In this document: in pieces, positions 48,145 to 58,018 of the stretch
How the letters are laid out: every line of letters begins with the position of its first letter
Numbering within the stretch: the stretch's first letter is position 1
DNA from: Siphonodentalium dalli
Lineage: Eukaryota > Mollusca > Scaphopoda > Gadilida > Siphonodentaliidae
Direction of reading: 5' to 3'
Assembly (NCBI GenBank): GCA_032622095.1
Contig: CP136066.1
Coordinates: 148,271,559-148,335,558 of the forward strand
DNA: 64,000 nt
The notes under the pieces: model-generated
Told to the model about the DNA's origin: nothing
Databases searched by the model: none
What the model saw: only the letters and a program-made list of their open reading frames with translations
Program-made: the position numbers and the translations under genes

Positions 48145-48356
48145 CAGTAATGCTCTAAGTGATCGACTCCTTAACCACAGCAGAATTATGGGTAACTTTT
48201 CAGGATTTAGTCGGAAATATGGCTTGTTGCCATTCATCGGAAAGCTCTCTGGGAGAGCTTTCCGATGAATCCAACAAGCCATATTTCCGACTAAACCCTG
48301 AAACGTTACACGTAATTCTGCTGTGGTTAAGGAGTCGATTACTTAGGGCATTACTG
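48145..48356. mobile_element. Palindromic TA MITE (CAGTAATGCYC ends), copy 1
   Basis: A nearly perfect palindrome of 212 bp between TA dinucleotides. Ends are CAGTAATGCTCTAAG and GGGCATTACTG, and the centre is GAAAGCTCTCTGGGAGAGCTTTC. TA duplication and CAGT-type ends suggest a Tc1/mariner-type transposase in trans. Confidence 0.85.
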
Positions 48357-48522
48357 TATGTCAAAATTTGGGCCATCATTCTTATATGACCACAAACAAT
48401 TGAGCGTAACAATGTAAAATATATACCGGAATACCAATATATACATGTGTGCATGTCTGTTTACATGTAAATCATATTGCAAGTTGCAACATTTACCAGC
48501 TAACGAGTATAATTATACTCAC

Positions 48523-48617
48523 TTCACAAAACTTTTCTGCATCAGCATACGGAACGGCTCCGCCCATGTATCTGTAACACCTCTCACTATCTAACTGCCA
48601 TCCAGGCGCACATTTAC
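48523..48617 (-). CDS. bark: Cassette B: first exon of the C-type-lectin-like domain
   Basis: 95 bp, acceptor TTCACAG, donor GTGAGT. It encodes GKCAPGWQLDSERCYRYMGG then AVPYADAEKFCE, closely matching the cassette A exon at 16584-16678, with the same length and phases (1 in, 0 out). Confidence 0.85.
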
Positions 48618-49075
48618 CTGTGAAGTATTGCAAACACTTTGACTAAGAAGTCATACTAGACAGACATGACTGAATAGGAAGACTGTATCTTCTACACTTT
48701 TATTATAAAAACACACTTCCAAAAAAAATAGATCATCCCAAAGCATACTTTTATAACTGATTGGGAGAATCCATTCAGTAATTACAGATGTAGTCTCTCT
48801 TTCTGGTCAGTACTTACACTGCTGTAAATGACTCCATTATTTTGTCATAAACTGTATTTCAATTCAAAAATATTTATTGTGTCCAAACATAAATAAATAG
48901 CAGATATAATAATGTTACAATACTACAAACGGAAGACACAGGGATCGGGTGAATACGTTACATACATGTAACTTAGAATAAGCGCCTCTCCCACGTAAGA
49001 AATCATATCACACATAAAAGTTTTTGAATCGCGCCAACTAAATGATCTCCTCTTGTATGCAACGGGCTGGATGCA

Positions 49076-49110
<35 letters not shown>

Positions 49111-49223
49111 GCTTTGGGAGTTTATTTAACTTTTTAGAGTAAACTGTATATAACGAGGCAAGAATAAATCAAGGTCAAAAGGAAGACCTTCCAGAAAAAG
49201 GGAATATATTTAGAAAAGGTTAA

Positions 49224-51051
49224 TATGAAAGTGTCAATGACACTGTAGCTCAACTTAGGTAGGGGAATAATTTAATGGTTGACAGTAAATGGAGGAATAG
49301 GAAAGGTGCTAATTGAAATGTCTAACCTGCGCCAAAGGATTTAGTGATGCAAAGAGTAAAATACAAGATGGCTGCTGGTGGCCATTTCTTTTGGCCAATT
49401 GACCCCAAAAGGACTCGTTCCCATCTACGTATAATTGTTAACATCCATGACAAATTTTATGAAGATCTGACCAAAGCTACGACCTACAAATTTCATGATG
49501 ATCAGACGAACAGTACGACCTGTAGACCGCGCCAATGGATTGAATTTTGAAATCCAAGATGGCCGCTGGCAGCCATGTTTTTTGGCCGATTGACCCCACA
49601 ATGATTCGTTCCCATCTACATGTCATTGTTATAATTCATGACAAATTTCATGACCATCTGTCCAAAGCTACGACCTGTAGCCCGCACCAAAGGATTTAGT
49701 CATGCAAAGAGTAAAATCCAAGATGGCTGCTGGCGGCCATGTTTTTTGACCGAATGACCCCAATATCACTCGTTCCCATCTACATGTCAGCGTTAACATC
49801 CATGACAAATTTAATAAAGATCAGACCAAAGGTATGACCTGTAGCCAACGCCAAAGTATTTAGTCATGCAAAGAGTAAAATGTTGGTGGCCATGTTTTTT
49901 GACCGAATGACCCCAAAACGACTCGTTCCCATCTACATGTCATTGTTATAATTCATGACAAATTTCATGACCATCTGTCCAAAGCTACGACCTGTAGCCC
50001 GCACCAAAGGATTTAGTCATGCAAAGAGTAAAATCCAAGATGGCTGCTGGCGGCCATGTTTTTTGACCGAATGACCCCAATATCACTCGTTCCCATCTAC
50101 ATGTCAGTGTTAACATCCATGACAAATTTCATAAACTTCCGACCAACACAACGACCTGTAGCCCGCGCCAAAGGATTTAGTCATGCAAAGAGTAAAATCC
50201 AAGATGGCTGCTGGCAGCCATGTTTTTTGGCCGAACGATCCCAAAATCACTCGTTCCCATCTACATGTCATTGTTAACATCCATGACAAATTTCATGATG
50301 TTCCGAACAAAGCTACGACCTGTAGCCCGCGCCAAAGGATTTAGTCATGCAAAGAGTAAAATCCAAGATGGCTGCTGGCGGCCATGTTTATTGGCCGAAC
50401 AACCCCAAAATGACTCGTTCCCATCTACATGTCAATATTAACATCCATGACAAATTTCATGATGATCAGACGAACAGTACGACATGTAGCCCGCGCCAAT
50501 GGATTGAATTTTGAAATCTAAGATGGCCGCCAGCGGCCATGTTTTTTGACCGAATGACCCCACAATGATTCGTTCCCATCTACATGTCTATGTCAACATT
50601 CATGACAAATTTCATAAAGATTAGACCAAAGGTACAACCTGTAGCCTGCGCCAAAGGATTTAGTCATGCAAAGAGTAAAATCCAAGATGGCTGCTGGCGG
50701 CCATGTTTTTTGGCCGAACAACTCCAAAATCACTCATTCCCATCTACATGTCATTGTTAACATCCATGACAAATTTCATGATGATCAGATGAACAGTACG
50801 ACCTGTAGGCCGCGCCAATGGATTGAATCTTGAAATCCAAGATGGCTGCCAGCGGCCATGTTTTTTGGCCGAATGACCCCAAAATGACTCGTTCCCATCT
50901 ACATGTCAATGTCAACATTCATGACAAATTTCATGAAGATCAGACCAAAGGTACAACCTGTAGCCCGCGCCAAAGGAAATTGTTGACAGACACACGGACG
51001 ACGGACGCCAAACCATGGCAATAGCTCAAACTTACAAAAGTAAGTTGAGCT
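49224..51051 (+). mobile_element. Pearl/Helentron-like element with core tandem repeats, copy 2
   Basis: The left arm is almost identical to that of copy 1 for its first 120 bp and the right arm ends with the same CTTACAAAAGTAAG hairpin. About ten core monomers lie between, in the same orientation. It sits in a cassette B intron, antisense to the gene. Near-identity of the arms points to recent spread or gene conversion. Confidence 0.8.
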
Positions 51052-51339
51052 AATAATAAAAGGCTGCAAAGACAAAAGATTTGCAATCCAATTCACTGCA
51101 CAGGTAAAAGCAACGTCATATAATTACGTCATCGTCGATCGAGGCGCAAATGTCAAAGCAAAGGTGTGACTATTGAACAGACTTGTTAAATTTGAAGTCA
51201 ACATTAATATTGATTGCACCTGTATAACTTGTTTTGGCTGAAGAAGGCCATGTGGCCGAAAATTCCAATAAGAGTGTTACGTTGTTATTTGTTGGAACCT
51301 AATGAAGTCCCTTTGGGCTAGACTATCTATTGTATTAAA

Positions 51340-51505
51340 AAAGAAATGGGACTTACTAAAGATGTTTCTAAAGAAACTAAAAAAAATTTAGTTTGATAAT
51401 ATACTTTCCAGAGAAGATCAGGCGTACCAAAATGATGTCCGAAGAGGGTGAATTTAGTGATGCTAGCCTGCTGTCCGGCACCATATTTTCAGGCCTGATT
51501 CAAAT
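51340..51505. repeat. Segment shared with the equivalent intron of cassette A
   Basis: TTTCT(A/G)AAGAAACTAAAA, a CTTTCCAGAGAAGATC-like block and GGGTGAATTTAGTGATGCTAG correspond in order to 18145-18290, at the same place relative to the WWGS exon. This is either an intronic remnant of the duplication or two insertions of one repeat. A third, partial copy near 17885 favours a repeat. Confidence 0.5.
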
Positions 51506-51556
51506 CAGCTACGCCATCATTGGACAGCTTAATGCGCTATTTTTAGCAAAACTTAC

Positions 51557-51726
51557 CATCAATCACAGTGCTGTTTGTTGTCTTGAAGCCTGAAACATCT
51601 GTGCGGACTAGTTTTTTGTCGTCCATATTGTCCCAGATTCTGCCGTACATATACGATTCATATATGGAACCCCACCAGTTCTTTGTTATATTTATTGGTG
51701 CTTCTGCTACTTCTAGGTCTGCTTGA
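51557..51726 (-). CDS. bark: Cassette B: second WWGS exon
   Basis: 170 bp, acceptor ATTTACAG, donor GTAAGT, first base completing an Asp codon, phase 1 out. It encodes QADLEVAEAPINITKNWWGS, then GRIWD, MDDKKL and KTTNSTVIDG. The fold is presumably the cap or linker that follows beta-helix repeats. It partners cassette A exon 18360-18508. Confidence 0.82.
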
Positions 51727-51801
51727 CTGTAAATAAAATGTTGCAATAAAGCATAAGTTCATAAAATTAATAACAAGAGCACACCATCGGGGCGTGGCAT
51801 A

Positions 51802-52150
51802 ATACGCCCGTTTCTGGAGCAGAATGGAGCAGGGAGACAGAACCCATATTTGAACTTGATCTGTATACCAAATTTGGTTCAGTTCACTCGATTCAATCTA
51901 AAGTTATCATCCGGAAACTGCATATCAGGTAAAATATAAATCGAAAAAGTGGCATAACTCAGTCAAAATCATGCGGACGAAACCCATATTCAAACTTGAT
52001 CTGTATTTTGGAGTGGTAAACTAACGTACCAAATTTGGTTCAGTTCACTCGATTCAATCTAAAGTATCATCCGGAAACCAAAAGCGGACGGACGACGGAC
52101 GGACGGACAACCCATTTACATAATACAACCATTTTTTCAAACGGGCGTAT
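51802..52150. mobile_element. Non-autonomous element with ATACGCCCGTTT ends
   Basis: Inverted ends ATACGCCCGTTT and AAACGGGCGTAT enclose two direct copies of a block containing CCCATATTTGAACTTGATCTG and ACCAAATTTGGTTCAGTTCA (each given here in part), and a GGACGGACGACGGACGGACG simple repeat. Such layouts are common in marine invertebrate genomes. Confidence 0.7.
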
Positions 52151-52331
52151 AAAAATTGGATAACAACATGACTAGATCATGCTATGAATCTCTAATTAGA
52201 GATCATATTCCACCCGTTTAAAACCTGCTAACTTTTTGATGTTCTGATCTCTTCTGATGCAGATCTTTATAACATTAAACAAACAATGCTGGGAATATCA
52301 TTCTTTGTTAATACTTGTTCCTTAATAATCT

Positions 52332-52521
52332 ATTTCACAGTAGGTCTATAGTACCAGCTCGAGATGACATGATTTAGGTGACTGTTTTGGGCCAATATCG
52401 CAATGAATATTGAATTGATTACATGACAGAAAGCCATGATTGAAAGCGACGCAAAGCAAAATCAGCTCACAGTCACCTAAATCATGCAATCTCGAGCTGT
52501 GACCTTCACCTACTGTGAAAT
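52332..52521. mobile_element. Inverted-repeat element, 190 bp
   Basis: ATTTCACAGTAGGT pairs with ACCTACTGTGAAAT, and an inner arm AGCTCGAG...CATGATTTAGGTGACTG pairs with its inverse. The centre has ATTGAATTGATTACATGACA, resembling the centre near 31505-31530. Confidence 0.65.
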
Positions 52522-52954
52522 ACATCATATAAAAACAGGTATAAGAAATATATTACCTGCATTGCTTTTGTTATAAATTTCCTTGTCAGAACATTAATAA
52601 AAGGTCGCTGACCACATGTCCCCAGAAAAAAAATGATTTTGTTAGGAGGTTGGTTTTTTTGGAACCAAAAATCGAATCAAAATAATTCAAAAATTGAAAA
52701 TTGAATGATAAAAGGTTTTCTGAGTCAAGGAAGGGGAATAACTCCTTGAAAAAAACAAATTCTGTTGCTCATATACATATTGCACATTAGCAATATATAT
52801 CCTAAAGTTTCAATTCTCTACATATGAAACGTTGAGAGGAATTGATTACAAAATGAAGGTACCCAAAATCAAAACAGTCAAAAATGGTCAAGAATGAGGA
52901 ATAACTCAGTGGTATCAATAAAGAATAATATTAAAGTGATGTGAAACCCTCCGG

Positions 52955-53300
52955 TAGGGTGATCAAATAGAAATGAGAATACTCTTGCTCAAAGTAGTTA
53001 TTTAAAAAAATATTATATCCAAATTGACAACAGACGCCGTCATTCATATATATTATCTAAATGCAGTGACTCCGATGGCGAAATAATTTTCCTTAGTTTA
53101 TCGCCAATAGTTGCATCCCAAATCGAAAAGTAAACATTCACAATTGAGCATAGTTCAGACATTGTTTTCTTTGGAATGGCATGGTTGATTTGCTTGAGAT
53201 TTTTTCGGCGATGTTAGTAGAATTCTACATTCATCCAGTTGGCATAGCGCCTGAAAATACTAACTTATCAGTTTCACGCACCCGAACAAGTCCATAATTT
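52955..53300. repeat. Interspersed repeat, pair with 36160-36500
   Basis: Same orientation and order of blocks as its partner. Located in the intron between the beta-helix and WWGS exons of cassette B. Confidence 0.65.
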
Positions 53301-53434
53301 GGCTTTAAGAAAAAGTAATTCAGTCCTAATTTTCAAAAATGTGGAGGCCACATTGGACATCATCTTCTCTAATATATACATCATCTACCTTCCTTAATTA
53401 AAATAACTGAAATTACTTTATTAAACCTTATGAA

Positions 53435-53833
53435 CCCTTTCTATACTATACAGTAATGCCCAAAGTAATTGACCACTTAAACACAGCAGAATTATGGGTA
53501 ATTATTCAGGATTTAGTCGGAAATATGGCTTGTTGCCATTCATCGGAAAGCTCTCGGCGAGAGCTTTCCGATGAATGGCAACAAGCCATATTTCCGACTA
53601 AATCCTGAAAAATTACCCATAATTCTGCTGTGGTTAAGTGGTCAATTACTTTGAGCATTACTGTATACTGATTGATGAGTAGTTATCCCTTATGTTGAAC
53701 ATATTATCTGAACATTTCCCACAATTGAATAGAATTCCTTCTGCACTTGTTATTTGTCCATTGTATTGTATTAATAGACCATTCCAATGCATGCTTTTAA
53801 CTTGGTGGGAGAATCCATTTAGTATAGGAAGGG
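53435..53833. mobile_element. TTAA MITE (CCCTTTCTATACT ends), copy 2, carrying a nested MITE
   Basis: Left end CCCTTTCTATACTA and right end TAGTATAGGAAGGG-TTAA (left flank mutated to TGAA). A complete palindromic TA MITE (53451-53663) is inserted right after the left end at a TA. Confidence 0.8.
53451..53663. mobile_element. Palindromic TA MITE (CAGTAATGCCC ends), copy 2, nested
   Basis: 213-bp near-perfect palindrome between TA dinucleotides, with centre GAAAGCTCTCGGCGAGAGCTTTC. It interrupts the TTAA MITE at 53435-53833, so it is the younger of the two. Confidence 0.88.
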
Positions 53834-53837
53834 TTAA

Positions 53838-54405
53838 TCCAAACAAATTGGAAAAGTTGAATAACATAATTTACAAGTCAGTTTGACCAGAATTCCTGTA
53901 CACAAATGTAATGTGTGTAGTTGAAAATTGAGACCTTACTAGTGAAGTGCGGTTTTAAAATTTCATTTCAGTTTTGGTTTCGGTATCGTTTTTATAGAAA
54001 AACCAGGTTTTGGTTTTGGTTATGGCTTTACTCCATACACAATGACTATATGTACAGCGCATATGGTATAATATAAGGCATAATATTTCCAGGAATTTTC
54101 CAACGATTTCCATAGTCTTATGTGGCAGTAAATGCCATTATCGCCCATACATGTATGACATGCAAATGTTACAAATTTAACTGCTTTTGTGGTGGCAAAT
54201 TGCAGCTGACAAAAGCACACGCTAACCACACATCTTGGAAAAGCGACCAGGTGTCGGTTAATTGAAACCGGAAGAATAGGTTTGATATAATATATCGGTT
54301 GCGGTTTTGTTTCGAAAGAAAACCATAAAACTGCACATCACTAGACCGGACCCTAATTTCCTTCCAGCTTAAAATTTTCCTGACAAACAGATTTTGAATA
54401 CTTAC
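53838..54405 (-). other. Intron sequence, cassette B, nothing recognised
   Basis: The stretch with GTTTTGGTTTCGGTATCG and GGTTTTGGTTTTGGTTATG near 53970-54020 looks like a simple-sequence relic. The rest is unremarkable. Confidence 0.45.
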
Positions 54406-55072
54406 TCAGACTTGTTGTTCGTCTCAAACTCAAAGTCATTCAGCAAATTGATGATGTAGTTGTTGACAAATATCGGTTTTCCGCTACCAATTCGAATTGT
54501 ACTCCTATATAATGCTGTCGTATTGTTGTCGATGAAACCATTCCTGTTATAAAGCTGCACAGTTTGTTCCCTTGCATAACATGCCAGATTATTATGTCCA
54601 AGGTTGTGCTGCATGACATTAAAGGAGAAATCCACTCCAACATTGTTGACATGGACATTGTTGCTATAGTTTCCAGCGGAGTTCTTGACAATGAAATTTT
54701 CCTGTATATAAATTCGCTGGAAATTGTGTCCAGTGAGATTCAATGTTTCTCCGTTCGATCCATAAGCAAAGACGTTATTTGAAATATTCCCCGTCAAAGC
54801 AGTTGCTATGGAGTAGGTATCGGCTTTAAGGAAAAGACCACCTTTGTTTCGAACGACAAAGTTATTGAGGAACAAGAATTTCTCTGTGTTGTATAATGAT
54901 ATGTCGATGACTGGTGGCGATGTGAGGTTGAGAATGGCGATCCCGTTATTTTCCAGTTGGCAGTACTGTACATGTACGGCGGGATTTACTTCTCCCACAT
55001 TGTTGTAGAGTATTGCTCCATCTTCGTTGTTTTTCATTATGGAGGACTTGATTAAATGTGTGTATCGGCTGT
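54406..55072 (-). CDS. bark: Cassette B: right-handed beta-helix exon
   Basis: 667 bp, acceptor ATTACAG, donor GTAAGT, phase 1 in and phase 2 out. About 222 residues start SRYTHLIKSSIMKNNEDGAI and contain repeated N-N-x-hydrophobic rungs (GNISNNVFAYGSNGETLNL, GHNFQRIYIQENFI). The fold is inferred to be a PbH1 beta-helix in the extracellular part, next to the lectin-like domain. The split codon made with the upstream exon is GAC. Confidence 0.85.
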
Positions 55073-55139
55073 CTGTAATGAATCGGATATGAATGTATTC
55101 AGCAACGCTAATAGCTACCAGTATGAATCATACTCTTAA

Positions 55140-55787
55140 CCCTTTCAGTGCCAAGTCCGATTTTTGTATCAACCCATATTTCCTTGATCATTTTTCAAAT
55201 TTATTGATTATAATAATGTGATACATACACATTATCGGTACAGTGAAGTGATATGAGCTGCAGTATCACGCCGAGTTGACGATGTCATATCGCCGTATCA
55301 AACGAGCTGCCGCAGGCAGCTAGTTTGATGCGGCGATCTGACATCGTCAACGAGACGTGATACTGCAGCCATATCACTTCACTGTACCGATAAAGCGTTT
55401 ATTATATGACACATTTTTGGTTCATCCCATGTTACACCATCCCGCGACAATAGAACAGATCCGTTTACGCTTCAAACGAACATACCTGATAAATAGTTCC
55501 CAACTTCCGATGACCTAATTTCACGGGATACTGATACGGAATTCAAAGGATACTGATACGGAATTCATAGAATACCGATACGGCTCACGACCAGACAATC
55601 GTTTTCCGACTGCTCGGAATTTATCGCCAAACAATAGTGGTATTTGTAAGGGATTAGTGGTAGTCATATAATAAATTGATGGAAAGAGCTCTTTCCATCA
55701 ATGTATCACATTATTATAATCAATAAATTTGAAAAATGATCAAGGAAATATGGGTTGATAAAAAAATCGGACTTGGTACTGAAAGGG
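55140..55787. mobile_element. Fold-back TTAA element, 648 bp
   Basis: TTAA on both sides (55136-55139, 55788-55791). Arms of about 85 bp begin CCCTTTCAGTGCCAAGTCCG and end CGGACTTGGTACTGAAAGGG. A second inner palindrome (GTGATACTGCAG type, GGCGATATGACATCG type) lies left of centre and a third (GATGGAAAGAGCTCTTTCCATC) near 55680-55700. The end sequence resembles piggyBac-type termini. No transposase is present. Confidence 0.8.
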
Positions 55788-55904
55788 TTAATGCACTGTG
55801 TGCACTTCAAAGGTGCTAGTTAGCTATTAAGAAAATTTAGGAGAAAATATTGAGAGGAGGAACAAAATAAAGCTCGTCTCCCTCCAAATATAATGTCAAG
55901 TATA

Positions 55905-56121
55905 CAGTAATGCCCTAAATAATTGACTCCTTTACCACAGCAGAATTATGGGTAATTTTTCAGGATTTAGTCGGAAATATGGCTTGTTGCCATTCATTGG
56001 AAAGTTCTCAGTGAGAGCTTAATTTCCGATGAATGGCAACACGCCATATTTCCAACTAAATCCTGAAAAATTACCCATAATTCTGCTGTGGTTAAGGAGT
56101 TGATTATTTAGGGCATTACTG
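55905..56121. mobile_element. Palindromic TA MITE (CAGTAATGCCC ends), copy 3
   Basis: 217 bp between TA dinucleotides, slightly more diverged than the copy at 53451, with a TTAAT interruption on the right arm. Confidence 0.85.
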
Positions 56122-57770
56122 TACAAAAAACAGATTATTTTTAAATTTGAAAGGAGATTCTGTATCATTAAAATTTTCAGCTAAGCTTGAACTTGCCTTG
56201 AAGTCAAAGTCTCTACACGTATATTTACATGTTCAGCAAATAGATGTAACTGTTAAATCATAGTTAAAGGACAATTAAGGCTATACATGCACTTCTGCTG
56301 ATAAGTATATGGAAGAGCCTAGAGCTTGTATTGAATGGTATGATGAATGTTGAGTATAGGACAAAAAAAAACAAGCTTATAACAGAAATTATCTTTTTAA
56401 CAACTCAAAAATCATTTTCATTTTGTAAATAAAAATTGTATTTGATTATTCTAATACTGTGTGCAGCACAATAAAGTCTCTTTCTGATATTGTAATATAC
56501 CGGTATTGTTAAATAAGGTACTGTTGTATTAATATTTTAAAAATAAATTTAATATGCAGCAAACTTGGAAATTCAAACTGAAAATATATTTTAGCGTGTA
56601 TAAAGCAAAAAGTTTTAATAGCAGCTAACATAAAAACTGGCAAGAGACATGCATTTAAATAGTTAGACATGACGGACAAACATAGAAAACTAAAAGCACA
56701 CCACAAACTACAGACATATATCAAGGTTGAAGCTCAGGACATGCAGCTGTATAGGTCTGGTGTAGAATTGACATGGCATTCATTAAGCACATCACAGAAT
56801 GAGCAAACTGGGGCTAATGTGGTCATTGTCACAAGGAATCAATCACATTCATAACCATCCCAAATGTAGCATGCTTGTCGCAGACGATCACATTCGTAGT
56901 TAGGTTTTCATATTTCACATAGGTCGAGACTAGTTAGTCGTATTTCGAGCAGATGACAAAAAAAAATAGATGAACTACAGATTTCCAGTTAGTGGCTCCT
57001 CTGCACATACATCTACCGGCACCAAATTTCTGATGGCTTTAATGGTGAATTTGTATATATCACAAAAACCTAAGTTTCACATAATGCTTGGCCTAACTCC
57101 ACATAAAAGTTTACTTTGTAAATATGAAAGCACTGGAGGCCATTATGTCGCAAACAAAAACAGACCACATATCATGTGTTAAAACAATGAGATTTGAAAA
57201 GCTAGCTATGAATGATTGTCGGCGAAAAGCTGGCTACATGCATGATAATTTTCAAAGGATGGCTACAAATGTGATCGATGCCTTATGACAATGACCCCAT
57301 CAACCAAACTGGGCAATACATAAAGATGCATCCAGGATTCCAAAGCTGGAGATCACAACAACAAAGCTGTACACAATACAGCACCATATGGCTTGCTGTT
57401 TATTTCCCATGAAGTTCCGAAAGTCAACCTGCCAGATTTGTTTTCACATCCCGTACAAATTTTTTAATTTAAAACCAAAATAGTGAAAAGTCAAAAAAAA
57501 AGATATCAGTGCATGACAATAGAAACATTTGTAGCAAGAATCTCAAGATATAACGCTAATTTGAATTTGGATATCATTCCATTCTATGTCAGAAAATACG
57601 GTATATATAAAGCAATGGAATCCCTAACAACATCTTTAAATGGTCAGTTACAAAACATTAGAGTGATATATTATTTTAAAAAAAACATCTTTGCATTAAA
57701 TTTGCTAAAATTCAGGAACAAATAGTGTCATTTTTTAGTTTCTTCACATTTCGCTTAACATCCCATTTAA

Positions 57771-58018
57771 CCCTTTCTACACTAAATGGATTCTCCCAGT
57801 CAGTTAAAAATTGTACATCGGAATGGTCTATTTTTGATTTGCAGGGATGAACAGGTAATATAAGCAGATGACAGATAAATAAAAGTACAGAAGGAGTACT
57901 ATTTATTGAGACAAATGTTTAGATAATAAGTTCAACAAACGATCTATTTATTGAACTTATTATATGAACATTTCCTATGGGATAACTACTCATCAATAAT
58001 GCTTTAGTATAGAAAAGG
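57771..58018. mobile_element. TTAA MITE (CCCTTTCTACACT ends), copy 3
   Basis: TTAA on both sides (57767-57770, 58019-58022), ends CCCTTTCTACACTAAATGG and TTTAGTATAGAAAAGG. The internal inverted blocks GATAATAAGTTCAACAA and TTGAACTTATTATATGAAC are shared with 45437 and 53435. Confidence 0.8.

Larger units (their letters stand above)
46917..48522 (-). other. Intron within the lectin-like domain, cassette B
   Basis: 1.6 kb. It holds hairpin-MITE sequence at 47578-47830, a CCCTTTGG-type short inverted element near 47838-47940, and a complete palindromic TA MITE at 48145-48356. Confidence 0.65.
48618..51556 (-). other. Intron between WWGS and lectin exons, cassette B
   Basis: 2.9 kb, mostly occupied by a pearl-like element (49224-51051). 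A run of about 34 G lies at roughly 49076-49109. Near 51340-51500 is sequence colinear with the intron after the matching cassette A exon. Confidence 0.65.

Noticed and set aside
57483-57725. 80-residue plus-strand frame in the cassette B intron
   Set aside because: It looks superficially protein-like but is antisense, intronic, without domain or repeat homology, and of a length expected by chance in AT-rich DNA.
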